From assembly GCA_029582165.1 (NCBI GenBank), contig CM055878.1:2571001-2635000 (forward strand): 64,000 bases of DNA. Direction: 5' to 3'. Shown here one piece after another: positions 22,953 through 34,139 of the stretch; positions within the stretch are counted from its first letter, which is position 1; the number at the start of each line of letters is the position of its first letter. The translations under genes and the position numbers were made by a program. Under the pieces are notes generated by a model, which searched no databases, was not told the DNA's origin, and was given only the letters and a program-made list of their open reading frames with translations. Origin of the DNA: Portulaca oleracea (taxonomy: Eukaryota > Streptophyta > Magnoliopsida > Caryophyllales > Portulacaceae).

Positions 22953-23859
22953 TGATGGAACCCTAGGGGGGTGAATAGGGTTACTGAAAATTTTGCACAA
23001 ATAATTACTAGCAAAGGACGTTAGGTTCTTAATCTAGATAGATTGGGATTCAATATAGTGCAGAAATAAACTTTATAATAAAGAACAATGAGTATAAACT
23101 GAATAACCTCGTTTATTATACTGGAACAGAATGAGATAGAACAACCTAAGGTGAATGTCCTTAGGTTTTACACAGAACCAAGCGCCTTTCAATGGACGCT
23201 TCTAGTTTTCTGGAAAAACACCCACCAAACTCAGCTTTGGTGTTATCACTAATCGATCCTAAGTCCTTCTAGGAATCGATTAATCAAGAATATCAACCAA
23301 ATCCTAGTTCCGTTAAGGAATTGATTACACTCAAATACAAAATCACTCAAACTTAGTTTTCTTAATTGTACAAAAAACTCAATCAAAACAGAGAACTCTT
23401 TTCTTGTTTTGAACACCCGTTTTTTTCCGTGGAATCGTTGCATTTTCTTGAGTTTAGATCTTCCGTTTTATAGAGTTTGATGTGCGAGCTGTTGAGATGT
23501 GATCTGGGGCTGATTCCTTCCTTCTTTGCGATTTCCCATCACCTTCCATAATTGCTTCAATCTTCTTTCCTTTTCACAAGATTTCTGAAATTTGTCTTCA
23601 TATTTCCTTTCCAATCTCTTGATTGATTGTTTCGTACAATTCACATAGTTGCAATCAATTTAGTCTGGTTAGAAAAAGGATAAAGAATTCAGATAAACAT
23701 ATTTCCTGAAAAGCTTCCATGTTCTTGCGTCTTGCTTCTTTTTGTCTTTCACTTCAAAATACGATTTCCCTACTGAATGTCCTTGAGATGCTGAATGGTG
23801 AACGTCCTTCAGATATGTTGGCCTAAGGTCCTTCTGTCTGTAGCAGGGAGGGTTCTACA
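22953..23859 (-). repeat. Copia 5' LTR, 907 bp
   Basis: On the minus strand it begins TGTAGAACCC and ends CCATCA, adjacent to the primer site. It contains repeated words of the type AAGGACGTT and CCTAAGGTCCTT. The outer boundary is inferred from the TG...CA rule, since no partner LTR is in the window. Confidence 0.75.
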
Positions 23860-24144
23860 AATAAGAATGGAGATAAGATTTTTAAGAGAGTGGAAAGATG
23901 AAGATTATGAGGGTAAGAATATGGTAGAGATTAGAGATGGAGATGATAGAAAAGGGGTAGGAAATAAGGATATGAAAAAGGCTCTTTTTGTGAGGTTTTG
24001 GGTAATATGAGGTTAGGCTTTTTGTAGGCTTTTGTAGTGTTTATGAGGGGATAATATGAAGATGAAGATTAGAGGTTTAAGAGAGTGGAGAATGGAGATG
24101 GTGATGGTGATGATAAGAATATGATAGATTTGAGGGGAGAAAGG
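23860..24144. other. Purine-rich spacer between copia and element B
   Basis: A strongly purine-biased sequence made of GAGATGG, GATGAT and AAGAGAGTGGA words, with no credible gene. It may be an older repeat into which the neighbours inserted. Confidence 0.35.
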
Positions 24145-25251
24145 TGACAGACCATAAACGTATCAGGTCTGTATACCGCAAGTGTATGGGTTTGTGTACT
24201 AATAAAATATCGTTCTCTCTCAGGGACTTGTGTTCAACTACGCACTAAACTAGTTCACTACAAAGGATGCTAGGTCGATCAAAGGGTTGTGCGGTAATGA
24301 TTCAGATAATTAACTAAGAAAGCAGGAAATTAAAGGGCTTTAATAGATAATAAAAAGGGTTTAGGGGAGTCCACTCTAGTTAATCAATTAACTAATCAAC
24401 AATCCCGGTGTAAAGCGATAAAAGGATTCGGAGTCTATAATCTTTCTAGGCCCTTTCACAACAATCTTTCGATTCGAATTGAAATACAATGATTAAACTA
24501 AACATTATTTCTAACTATTTAATCTAATCAAAGAAAAGAATTGATTATAATCGACCCTAGGCAAGAATCATTATTTCTAACTGTTTTCTACGCCTATTCA
24601 ATCTACATCTTTCCAATTCAAGATTCAAACTTTCGTCACGTTATCAAGAATCTAATACCATGTAAAAGGCGGTTAGCCAGATTTTACTATGACAGATAAA
24701 TTACGAAGACTAAACGAATAAAAAGGATAATTTCATACCAAAACTGCATTCATAATCAATCAAAAGACATCGAGTTTATCCCCAAACAAAGGGTTTTAGT
24801 TACTCATAATAAAAACTAAGAAAGTGATAATAAAAACTGTATAACAAAATATAAAGAAAATAGAGAAATAACCAAACATCCAAGTCGTCGAATTCGATCT
24901 CCTCGTGTCACCCGATTCAATCTCCTTCTCCTCCTCTTTTGTTCCTAAACTAACAAAGCGGCTCTCCGAAGGGAGGAAAATAATAAAGAACCCTAATCTA
25001 AAATTTAACGGAAGAATCACTAATGAATAATCGATTTCCCTTTTCCCCGAAGGGAGAGAACTAAGAAAATAAAACCTAGAACTAAAACTTGATTGGATAG
25101 CTCGGTAATTTGATAATGGAGAGGTAGGGTTTTTATTCTCTTCCAAAGGAGAGAATTATCGTCCCAAACCCTAAAGTAGGATAATAATAAAATACGAAGC
25201 GACAAACATATTTTTATAACCGAGACGGAAGAGACGCAGCTAGCGGGTAAC

Positions 25252-25625
25252 ACACGCTGCCAGCGTGTAGCTGACTTGAACCGTCTGTAGCTGGCGCTAC
25301 CATTGTTTTGCTGGCGCTACCAGCGTTGGTCGAAGATCGACGGGATCTTGCTGGGCGTTGGGCGAGAGGAACTGAGCGCTGCCAGCGCTAGTGTGTGAGG
25401 CCCTGCCAATGAGAGAACAGCCGCTGGCAGCGATTGGGTGCAACTGCTCGTGCATAGCTCCTGCTGAGGGCCGATTGAAGATGCTGTTGCTTGCTGCTGT
25501 GATGCTTGGCGTGGGAGTGATGCAGCTGCCATGGCTCCTTGCTTGAGATTGAGAGGCTACTGCTTGAATCGTGTTCAAGCGCAGGTGAAGTGAAGCAACG
25601 CTGCCAGCGTTGTGATAATCAGCTG
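25252..25625. repeat. Palindrome cluster in the B 3' LTR
   Basis: Several GCGCT/AGCGC inverted repeats occur. The best is ACACGCTGCCAGCGTGT (25,252-25,268, perfect about a central C), followed by TGGCGCTACCAGCG, GAGCGCTGCCAGCGCT and AACGCTGCCAGCGTT. The cluster precedes (on the minus strand) GGTTATAAAAATATG, a TATA-like box near 25,210. Confidence 0.85.
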
Positions 25626-25666
25626 TGATGATCAGCTGTTGCATGGTACTGTTGCTGCAGTGGGCC

Positions 25667-27332
25667 TGATAACTAAATTTTACATAGATATTTTTTGGTA
25701 TTTTTAGGTAATTAACTTGTATATTTTAGTTGATTTTCTAATATATTCTAGTCTTATTATATTAAATTGTGTAATATTCTTCACTTAGTCGGAAATTGGT
25801 TTGTTTTGCAGAATTTAGTGAAATTCCCCTAAAAATCAAGGAAAATGAAGAAAATGGAGAAATTAAAGAGGAAGAGAATTAGAGAATTTAAAGTGAAGAA
25901 AAGAAGAGAAAATAAAGAAAGTTGAAGGAGAAAATTAGAAGAAATTAAGAAGAAAATATTAAGATATTTGAAGAATTAAAGATGAGAAATGAAGGGAAGA
26001 AGAAGAAATGGGCCCAAAATAAGAGAAGCCATGGCCCAACTCCCACGAGCAGCATCACCATCATGCATCGATCATGATCAGCATGATCCTCACCAGCGTT
26101 GCATCTCCATCAGCACAGCAATTACATCACAGCAGCTACTACACACAGCAAGTGCACGCCCTTGATCATCACAAACCATGCACCATGATCATCACAGACC
26201 ATGTATCTTTATCATCATCAGTGCCTTTCATCACAGCTTAATCATCACGCTTTAATTCCCAGCAATAAGCAACCCCAAGCGCCTTCACACACCCGTTCAG
26301 CAGCTGCAACATCAGTATTTACAAACAGCAAGGAGCAACCTCACAACGTTTATTCAAATCAGCTATCAGACCAACGTTTTAGTTCTAGGTTTTATTTTTC
26401 TGAGTTCTCTCCCTTTGGGGAGAAGATAAAGCGAACAATTTATAGTTTTATTCTGCCTTTTAGTTATTAGGGTTTCTTAATATTTTCCTTCCTTCGAGGA
26501 GCCGCTCTAGTAGTTTATGAACAAAAGAGGAGGAGGAGGAGGAGATCAATTTGGGTGATACAAAGAGATCGAATTCAATGACCCAGACGTTCGGTTTAAT
26601 TTCTATTTAATTTTTTGCTTTGTTATTCAGTTTTTATCGCGTTCTTAGTTTTTATTATTATGAGTAGCTAAATTTCCTTTGTTTGGGGATAAACTCGATG
26701 TCCTTTGGTTGAATTTGAATGCAGTCTCGATGTTAGGTTATCTTTTTATTCGTTTAATCTGCGTATATTGTATGTTATGGTAAAATCTGGCTAATCGCCT
26801 TTTACTTGGTATTAGATTCTTGACAACATGACGAAAGTTTGAATCTTGAATTGGAAAAGCGTAGATTGAATAGGTTGGAAAATATTTAGAAATAATGATT
26901 CTTGCCTAGGGTCAATTTATAATCAGTTCTTTATCTTTGATTGGATTAAATAGTTAGAAATAATGTTTAGTTTAATCACTGTAACTCACTCACTTCGAAT
27001 CGAAAGATTGCTGTGAAAGGGCCTAGAAAGATTATAGACTCCGAATTATCCTTTTATCAATTTACATCAAGATTGTTGATTAGTTAATTGATTCACTAGA
27101 GTAGACTCCCCTAAACTCTTTTAATTATTTGGTTGAATCTTTTAATTTCCTGCTTCCTTATTTAATTATCTGAATCATTACCCACAACTCTTTGATCGAC
27201 CTAACATCCTTTGTAGTGAACTAGTTTAGTGCGTAGTTGAACACAAGTCCCTGAGAGAGAACGATAATTTTATTACTACACAGACCCGTACACTTGCGGT
27301 ACACAGACACCATATACATTTTAGGTCTGTCA
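25667..27332 (+). mobile_element. Solo LTR inserted in the B LTR
   Basis: The 1,666-bp sequence starts TGATAACTAAATTTTACATA and ends GGTCTGTCA, flanked by GGGCC on both sides (25,662-25,666 and 27,333-27,337). It is a distant relative of the B LTR in the opposite orientation: the same ordered landmarks appear reverse complemented, for example the CTTTCTAGGCCC and CGTTCTCTCTCAGGGACTTG blocks. The absence of internal sequence means unequal recombination removed the rest. Confidence 0.93.
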
Positions 27333-27733
27333 GGGCCGAGGAGCTGTCGTTTGTCAAGTGGGCCAAGCTGTTGTGGTTGCATGGTACTGTTGCTATCTTC
27401 CCTATTTTTCTTCTTATTTCTTCAGCTGAGATGGGCTGTGCATGGAGTTGGGTGAAGTTGGGCTGACTCATCCTCAATTTCTTATTCATCATATTTCCTT
27501 TTACTCTTCTTCCCTTTTAATTCTCTTCTCTTCAATTTCTCCTCTTTAATTTCTTCTCTAATTTCTTCATTTTTCTTGACTTTTAGGAAATTTTCATTAA
27601 AAAAACAAACCAATTCCCGGCCAAGTGAAGAATATTGCGTGATTTTGATATAAAAAGCCTAGAATATATTACGAAATCGGAGAAAATATACAAGTTAAAT
27701 ACCTAAAAAATACTATATAAAATTCAGTTATCA

Positions 27734-27770
27734 AATCTCCCCCATGCTTAGCTCTTGCTTGTCCTCAAGC
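27734..27770 (-). other. Polypurine tract of element B
   Basis: The minus strand reads GAGGACAAGCAAGAGCTAAG then CATGGGGGAGATT directly before the 3' LTR start TGATAACTG. It primes plus-strand DNA synthesis in this class. Confidence 0.85.
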
Positions 27771-29714
27771 AAATCTAACTTAAGAACAATAGGGAGAGAA
27801 GAAAGACTCAAACTAAAAAGGAAAAGACTCAAGAAATAAAAAGGAAAAAGGAGAAAAAAAGAAACAAAGAGAGCTAGCGTTTGAGTTACAAATACAATTA
27901 AATACCTCCTCAGGCTAACTAATCAGACACATCAATTCATCAAGCAACACCAAGATTAATCAGGGAGAAAACAAAATCAGTGTAAAATAGATAGAGGGAA
28001 GTTTTTGAAATTAAGTAGAGAGAACAAGTATTTCAAATGCGAAAAGCTGCCAACAGTCTTAAGATTAATGCAAATATGCACGGTTGGTTATGGACGTAGG
28101 CCAGTCAAAAGAGCAAACCTCACTTTAGGATAAAAATTGAACGCTCAAACACTCAAATTTTGAATGTGTATGTAGGTTTTTCTCATACCCAGACCAAAAG
28201 AAGCGACCTACCATAGGCTTGGTAAGAATCTCGTTCTCCACTGCTAATATGCAAATACACAAGTGACAATTAAGAGGACTTTTAGGGTTTTAACGAGGTC
28301 TAGGTTAGGGGAAAGGAGTTGTAATATTTGGGTATGAGGAGTTTAAAGAGCCATGCTTGGATTGACATTCAATAAAAATTTGCTCTCAACTCACCTTCCT
28401 GCTTAATGTATGCAAGGAACTCAATTCTCCCTCATTAAGAACAAAACACCTTATCAAACTTTACAACCGGGTCAAAAGCTTTAAGTACTTTTAATATAAG
28501 TCTCCCTAATCACCCGGTTTTTTTTTTGGAACTTTTTTTTTCTTTTTTTTAATTTTACTACTTCTCTTTTTGGTGGGTAATCAAGGAAGAAGAAACACAA
28601 ATGTATAGACTTAGCTTCGACCTAGGTTCATATATTATAACAACACAACCAAACGGCAAACTCATAATTAATTGGGAAATATAATGCGTCCCAATTTAAT
28701 AAAAATTCACACTCCAACATCTCACTCCATTCATAGCAACACCGAACCAATTTTCGCTCCCGAAATAATGAACTCTTACAACATCCAAGAAAGGCAAATG
28801 GTAGGAATTAATAAAGGCCTAGACTTGTATTGTCAGGGTTTCATCACAAAAAGAAAGGTAATGAAAGGCTAGGCGGGGCTAAAGAACGGTAATAATATCA
28901 TTAGGGAGGCTATTTGGCAATGTAGTTCAATCAATAAAGAAAAGAATGCCTCAATCACTTTGTCACAGCATGCAATGCAAAGATGCAATTTCAAACAAGA
29001 TGCAAAACAAGTTCTAGAGGTGCAACTAATGGTGGAGTCACTCATGGAATAAGGGAATTGATAAAAATGATCAATCCATACTTTTAGGCAATGTTGACTC
29101 ACGGGATAGGGTTCAATCAATTAAACCTACCCAAAGATTTGCGGCACGCATATTTACACTAACTAAGATAGTCAAAGCAGTTAAGCACACTTTTCATAAC
29201 TTGACTCAAAATAAGAAGATTTGAAGAAAAAGGATTTCAAAAGCTTTTAAGTTCTCATCCAGACTTTTCAAGGCAAAGCAAGACAAACTGAAAGTCTAAT
29301 TGGTTTACAAATCATCACCGAAGGTGTTCTGGATAGGCTAATCCTATCCTATTTTTTTTGTTTTTGTTTTTCTAGTCTTTTCTTATTTTTTTGGCTTTTT
29401 CTAATTTTCTGATCTTTTTGGAATATTGAGTGAAGTGAATGCAAAAGAAAGAAGGAAAACAAACTAAGAAAAGAAAGGAAAAGAAAAATCTAATATGCTC
29501 TAACTAATGCAACCTAGGTGAATGCAGGTTTACCCAATCTAAAAACTTAGAAAGAAAAACTCTAACAAAACACTCTAAAAACATAAAGACTCAAGATAAA
29601 GAAAAAGAAAGAAATTTAAACTATGACTCACAAAAGAAAGAAAAAGAAAAACGAAAACTAAACTAAGGAAAGAAAAATTTGAAAGAAAAACACGGAAATA
29701 AAGAAAAATAGTAT

Positions 29715-29757
29715 ACACCCCCCCATGCTTAAACCTAGCATTGTCCTCAATCCAAAG
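29715..29757 (-). other. Internal polypurine cassette of element B
   Basis: The minus strand reads GAGGACAATGCTAGGTTTAAG then CATGGGGGGGTG. It repeats the architecture of the terminal tract about 2.0 kb away. A role as a second priming site is only a suggestion. Confidence 0.7.
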
Positions 29758-30419
29758 GACACAGATAAGAGGGGAAAAATTGTTAACAATATGTATAACT
29801 AATTCACAATAAACTTGTAACAAAATTAAAACTAACTGGACTCCCCCATGTTTGCACATTACTTAACTAACATGCAAGAATCAAGATTTCAACCTTAACC
29901 ATTCAAGAACAGAGTTTAAACAACTTCACATGTTTTCAAAACAGATACTTAATAAATCCAACCCTAAATCATGTGCGAAAACGACAAAGGTACCAACTTT
30001 TCAAATTAAACAACCTAAATATACAAGCTAGTATCAAAAACTACTCAAGCAAGGTGCACTAAACTATGAGCATGAACATTGTGAATTGGAGAAACATATC
30101 CAAGTATGAAATATGTAAAAACACACCAAAAATACCAGCAGGTAAAAATAAAGGTGAAGAAGTAAATAAGAATCGTACCTTGAAGTTGCTTGAACAAAGG
30201 TAGAGGTAAAAATTGAAAGAAATTTGGAAATTTTCCGATCAAATAGTTAATAGGCTGAAGTCTGGGAGGAAAATAGTAAATAAAGGGGTCGGGGAAGCAA
30301 AAGAAAAATAAATAAATGGATTAAAGGAAGAAAAAAAGAAATAAAATTTGAAAAATTTAGGTAGTTCAAAATTTTACTAAGAAAAGAAAAGAAATCATGA
30401 ATAAAATCAGAAACAAGGA

Positions 30420-30535
30420 AGGCGCTGGGAGCGTTTCTTAGGCGCTGTCAGCGTCTTGTCTTGGCCACGCTTTTTTACTTGCTGTGTGAGACGCGGCCAG
30501 CGCTCCAGGAGGCGCTATCAGCGTTTCTGAACGTG
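30420..30535. repeat. Internal palindrome cluster of element B
   Basis: GGCGCTGGGAGCGTTT, GGCGCTGTCAGCGTC, GCGGCCAGCGCTCC and GGCGCTATCAGCGTTT occur within about 115 bp. This is the same motif type as in the B LTRs, here 3' of the reading frame. Confidence 0.8.
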
Positions 30536-30721
30536 GGCATAATCGTAGCAATTGTGAGACAGCATCGGCGTTTTTTCCTTCAGCAAAATTATTTTCTCCT
30601 TTGTCTCTTCATTCAAGAATTAAATCCACCTACACAAAAAGAATAGAAATCTAATTATTAAAGAGATAATAAAGCTTAAAAAAATCAAAGAGAAATTAAG
30701 AACTCGAAAATTAAAATAAAC

Positions 30722-31915
30722 TCAGTAAAAAGTTAGGATCCAGATCTTCGTTCCAGATGCCGTCAATGCCCTTAGAAGCTTGTCAAACTCTTCTTCATGC
30801 GGTTTGCAAGCTAACAAATATGAGAGCAACTGAAATCTCGTAACATAAAACATTAGTAACGCCCTTAGTAATAAATCAAATTCACTAGAAAAATCAAAAG
30901 ATTGAATATATGTTGTCCACAAGAATTTTCTAGGAATGATGTCCTCTAGGTGTATCCAATAAGGATCGAGGGAGGGGTCATAACTTCTAAAGTTACCTAG
31001 GGAGAATTCATCACTGATATTGTTAGTTTCACCACAAAATTTCTCCTCATCAAAGATACTAGTTTGAACATCAAAGGTCTTTTCATTAGGCATGGCTTCC
31101 TCAAAGGTTTTTGGTAAAATTGAAGGCAGTGAAAAGGGAATAGAAGCATGGAATAAATCCTCGGGATTAGAGAATACACTATCAGCCTTCTCGCTTGGTT
31201 CCTCATTAATAAAATCAATAGAATCATGATGAATACTATCTTCATACCTAGTATCTACCACAGAAGGTTCACTTACCTCAAACTTCGTCGACTGAGAAAA
31301 AGGTAAGGGAGTATCATGCAAATCAGAAACACCATCAGTAGTGTTATCAGGTAAATTAGGATAAGAAGAATCATCTAGACTAACTTCTAAAGGAAAGGAG
31401 GACTTGCTATCATCACATATTCCATCATTAAAATTGGAAGAATTAGAATTATGGTCAATGCCCTGCAACAAGTCACACCTTTCCGACAATTTATTCAACT
31501 CTTTTTCTACCTCTGCCCTCAATAAAGATTTAAATAACGCAATACTAGGGCAAGTAGAATCATCCTGTTCAAAAGAACGACATGAAACACTAGTAACTGA
31601 ATTACGAGATTGAATATAGGACCTAGCATGAAATGCACAAGGATTAAAGTACTCAGTTACATTATTAAAAGTTTCAAAATCTTATGTATAACGTTCAAGT
31701 CATTTAAGTAAATCCCAAGCTTCATTAACGGATTTTTCACGAAAACCAAAGGAATTCAAAATATTACGGGTCTCTATATTCACACCTTCGAAGATAACAT
31801 CAAGAGTTTCACGTTTTCCAATCGTAAGCTCTTTTTCAACAATAAAAGCAAATAAACGCTCATAATAACTCCAATATAATTCACGTTTAAATTGAGGAAA
31901 ATAAAAAGGTGCCAT
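30722..31915 (-). pseudogene. Element B single protein: gag-like start, acidic body
   Basis: One continuous frame of 397 sense codons is broken by TGA at 31,700-31,702 and by TAA eight codons further on. Before the stops, FYFPQFKRELYWSYYERLFA and FGFREKSVNEAWDLLK resemble the start of the capsid-like gag domain of Athila/Tat elements. The rest is very rich in D, E, S and N with repeated PSxxD and FxxP blocks; I do not recognise it. It is the only protein candidate of the element. The body may be spacer or a real accessory protein. Confidence 0.6.
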
Positions 31916-32030
31916 ATTTTTTAGATTTTAGATTTTTAAATTTTTATTTGATTTTAAGGGTTTTTAAGAAAAGCAATAAAAACCTAGTCAACCAGAGTGC
32001 GTTCATCTAATGACAGTTGGGGAAACAAGT

Positions 32031-32047
32031 CCCCGGCAACGGCGCCA
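32031..32047 (-). other. tRNA-Asp primer binding site of element B
   Basis: The minus strand reads TGGCGCCGTTGCCGGGG, the exact complement of the 3' end of plant tRNA-Asp(GUC), six bases after the LTR end. Confidence 0.92.
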
Positions 32048-32053
32048 AAAACT

Positions 32054-33940
32054 TGACAAACCCTAAACATATCAGGTCTGTGTACTGCAAGTGTATGAGT
32101 CTGTGTAGAAATAAAATATCGTTCTCTCTCAGGGACTTGTGTTCAACTACGCACTAAACTAGTTCACTACAAAGGATGCTAGGTCGATCAAAGGGTTGTG
32201 GGGTAATGATTCAGATAATTAACTAAAAAAGCAGGAAATTAAAGGGTTTTAACAGATAAATAAAAGGGTTCAGGGGAGTCCACTCTAGTTAATCAATTAA
32301 CTAATCAACAATCCCGGTGTAAAGTGATATAAGGATTCGGAGTCTATAATCTTTCTAGGCCCTTTCTCAACAATCTTTCGATTCGAAGTGAGTTACAATG
32401 ATTAAACTAAACATTATTTCTAACTATTTAATCTAATCAAAGACAAGAACTGATTATAATCGACCCTAGGAAATAATCATTATTTCTAACTGTTTTCTAC
32501 GCCTATTCAATCTATGTCTTTCCAATTCAAGATTCAAACTTTCGTCATGTTATCAAGAATCTAATACCAAGTAAAAGACGGTTAGCCAGATTTTACTATG
32601 ACAGATAAATTACGAAGATTAAACGAATAAAAGGGATAACTTCACACCAAAACTGCATTCATAATCAATCAAAAGACATCGAGTTTATCCCCAAACAAAG
32701 GGTTTTAGTCACTCATAATAAAAATTAAGAAAGCGATAATAAAAACTGAATAACAAAATATAAAGAAAATAAAGAAATAACCAAACATCCGAGTCATCGA
32801 ATTCGATCTCCTCCTGTCACCCGATTCGATCTCCTTCTCCTCCTCTTTTGTTCCTAAACTAACAAAGCGGATCCCCGAAGGGAGAATCTAAAATTTAACG
32901 GAATATCACTAATGAATAATCGATTTCTCTTCTCTCCCAAGGGAGAGAACTAAGAAAATAAAACCTAGAACTAAAACTTGATTGCATAGCTCAATAATTT
33001 GATAATGGAGAGATAGGGTTTTTATTCTCTTCCAAAGGAGAGAATTATCGCCCCAAACCCTAAAGAAGGATAATAATAAACTACGAAGCGGCGGACATAT
33101 TTTTATAACCGAGACGGAAGAGACGCGGCCAGCGGGTAACGCACGCTGCCAGCGTGTAGCTGACTTGAACCGTCTGTAGCTGGCGCTACCAGCGTTGGTC
33201 GACGATCGATGGGATCTTGCTGCGCGCTGGGCGAGTGGAATTGAGCGCTGCCAGTGCTGGTGTGTGAGGCGCTGCCGATGAGAGAACAACCGCTGGCAGT
33301 GTTTGGGTGCAGCTGCTCGTGTATAGCTACTGCTGAGGGCCAATTGAAGATGCTGCTGCTTGCTGTTGTGATGCCTGGCATGGGAGTGATGTAGCTGCCA
33401 TGGCCCGTTGCTTGAGATTGAGAGGCTGCTGCTGCTTGAATCGTGTTCAAGCGCTGGTGAAGTGAAGCAACGCTACCAGCGTTGTGATACTCAGCTGTGA
33501 TGATCAGCTATTGCATGGTACTGTTGCTGCTATGGGCCGAGGAGCTGTCGTTTGTCAAGTGGGCCAAGCTGCTGTGGTTGCATGCTAATGTTGCTATCTT
33601 CCCTATTTGTCTTCTTATTTCTTCAGTTGAGATTGGTCGTGCATGGAATTGGGTGAAGTTGGGCTGACTCATCTTCAATTTTTTATTCATCATATTTTCT
33701 TTTACTCTTCTTCCCTTTGAATTCTCTTCTCATCAATTTCTCTTCTTTAATTTCTTCTCTAATTTCTTCATTTTTCTTGGTTTTTAGGGAATTTTCATTA
33801 AAATCTACAAAACAAACTTATTCCCGGCGAAGTGAAGAATATTGCGTGGTTTTGATATAAAAAGACTAGAATATATTACAAAATCGGATAAAATATACAA
33901 GTTAAATACCTAAAAAATACTATATAAAATTCAGTTATCA
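32054..33940 (-). repeat. Element B 5' LTR, 1,887 bp
   Basis: On the minus strand it starts TGATAACTGAATTTTATATA and ends GGGTTTGTCA beside the primer site. A TATA-like GGTTATAAAAATATG lies near 33,095-33,110, immediately downstream of the palindrome cluster at 33,120-33,490, which includes CACGCTGCCAGCGTG at 33,142-33,156. Confidence 0.92.
33120..33490. repeat. Palindrome cluster in the B 5' LTR
   Basis: It carries perfect CACGCTGCCAGCGTG plus TGGCGCTACCAGCG, GAGCGCTGCCAGTGCT, CCGCTGGCAGTG and AACGCTACCAGCGTT. Its position relative to the TATA-like box matches the clusters in Z and X. Confidence 0.85.
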
Positions 33941-34139
33941 GATGGATTGATGAGTGAATGAGTGAAGGATTGAGTGAGGGATGGAGAGAGTCTGGCTACT
34001 AGCAAGGGTCGTATTTATAGGCGTAGAGGAGCTTCAAGGGAGGATGAACATGCATGTGTTCATCCCATTTGCGTAGTCAAAGCATTAAATTCCGGTCGGA
34101 CTGTAGCCAATGAATCACGTGGGTTCTTGGATGATGACC
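33941..34139. other. Spacer between elements B and X
   Basis: A short stretch with GATGGATTGATGAGTGAATG-type repeats, then AGCAAGGGTCGTATTTATAGG. No gene is visible; it could be a fragment of another LTR. Confidence 0.35.

Larger units (their letters stand above)
18341..23859 (-). mobile_element. Ty1/copia retrotransposon, 3' end missing
   Basis: On the minus strand the order is LTR (23,859-22,953), primer site, gag, protease, integrase, reverse transcriptase and RNase H. This is the gene order of Ty1/copia. No second LTR is found after RNase H; recognisable coding ends near 18,430 and LTR sequence of element Y follows. The RNase H style and primer site suggest the Sirevirus branch, a tentative placement. 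Confidence 0.9.
24145..27733 (-). repeat. Element B 3' LTR, split by a solo LTR
   Basis: The parts 24,145-25,666 and 27,338-27,733 align end to end with the 5' LTR at 32,054-33,940. The shared order includes CGTTCTCTCTCAGGGACTTG, TATAATCTTTCTAGGCCC, the GCGCTGCCAGCGC-type cluster and GGGCCGAGGAGCTGTCGTTT. The terminal dinucleotides are TG/CA. The ancestral length without the insert is about 1.92 kb. Confidence 0.92.
27771..30720 (-). other. Element B internal spacer
   Basis: No coding sequence is visible. It includes A/G-rich and T-rich tracts, a second polypurine cassette (29,715-29,757) and a second palindrome cluster (30,420-30,535). Confidence 0.7.
24145..33940 (-). mobile_element. Element B: non-autonomous tRNA-Asp LTR retrotransposon
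   Basis: Minus-strand layout: 5' LTR (33,940-32,054), tRNA-Asp primer site, one gag-like/acidic reading frame, long AT-rich spacer, polypurine tract, 3' LTR (27,733-24,145, interrupted by a solo LTR). No protease, reverse transcriptase or integrase is present in the 4.3-kb interior, so it would depend on a partner. Primer site, polypurine cassette and LTR style connect it to the Athila/Tat branch of Ty3/gypsy. The LTRs differ clearly by eye, so it is old. The flanks AAAGG and GATGG do not match as a target duplication. Confidence 0.88.

Noticed and set aside
33941..34139. Host DNA between B and X
   Set aside because: It may equally be a fragment of another LTR (TATA-like GTATTTATAGG is present), so no host assignment was made.
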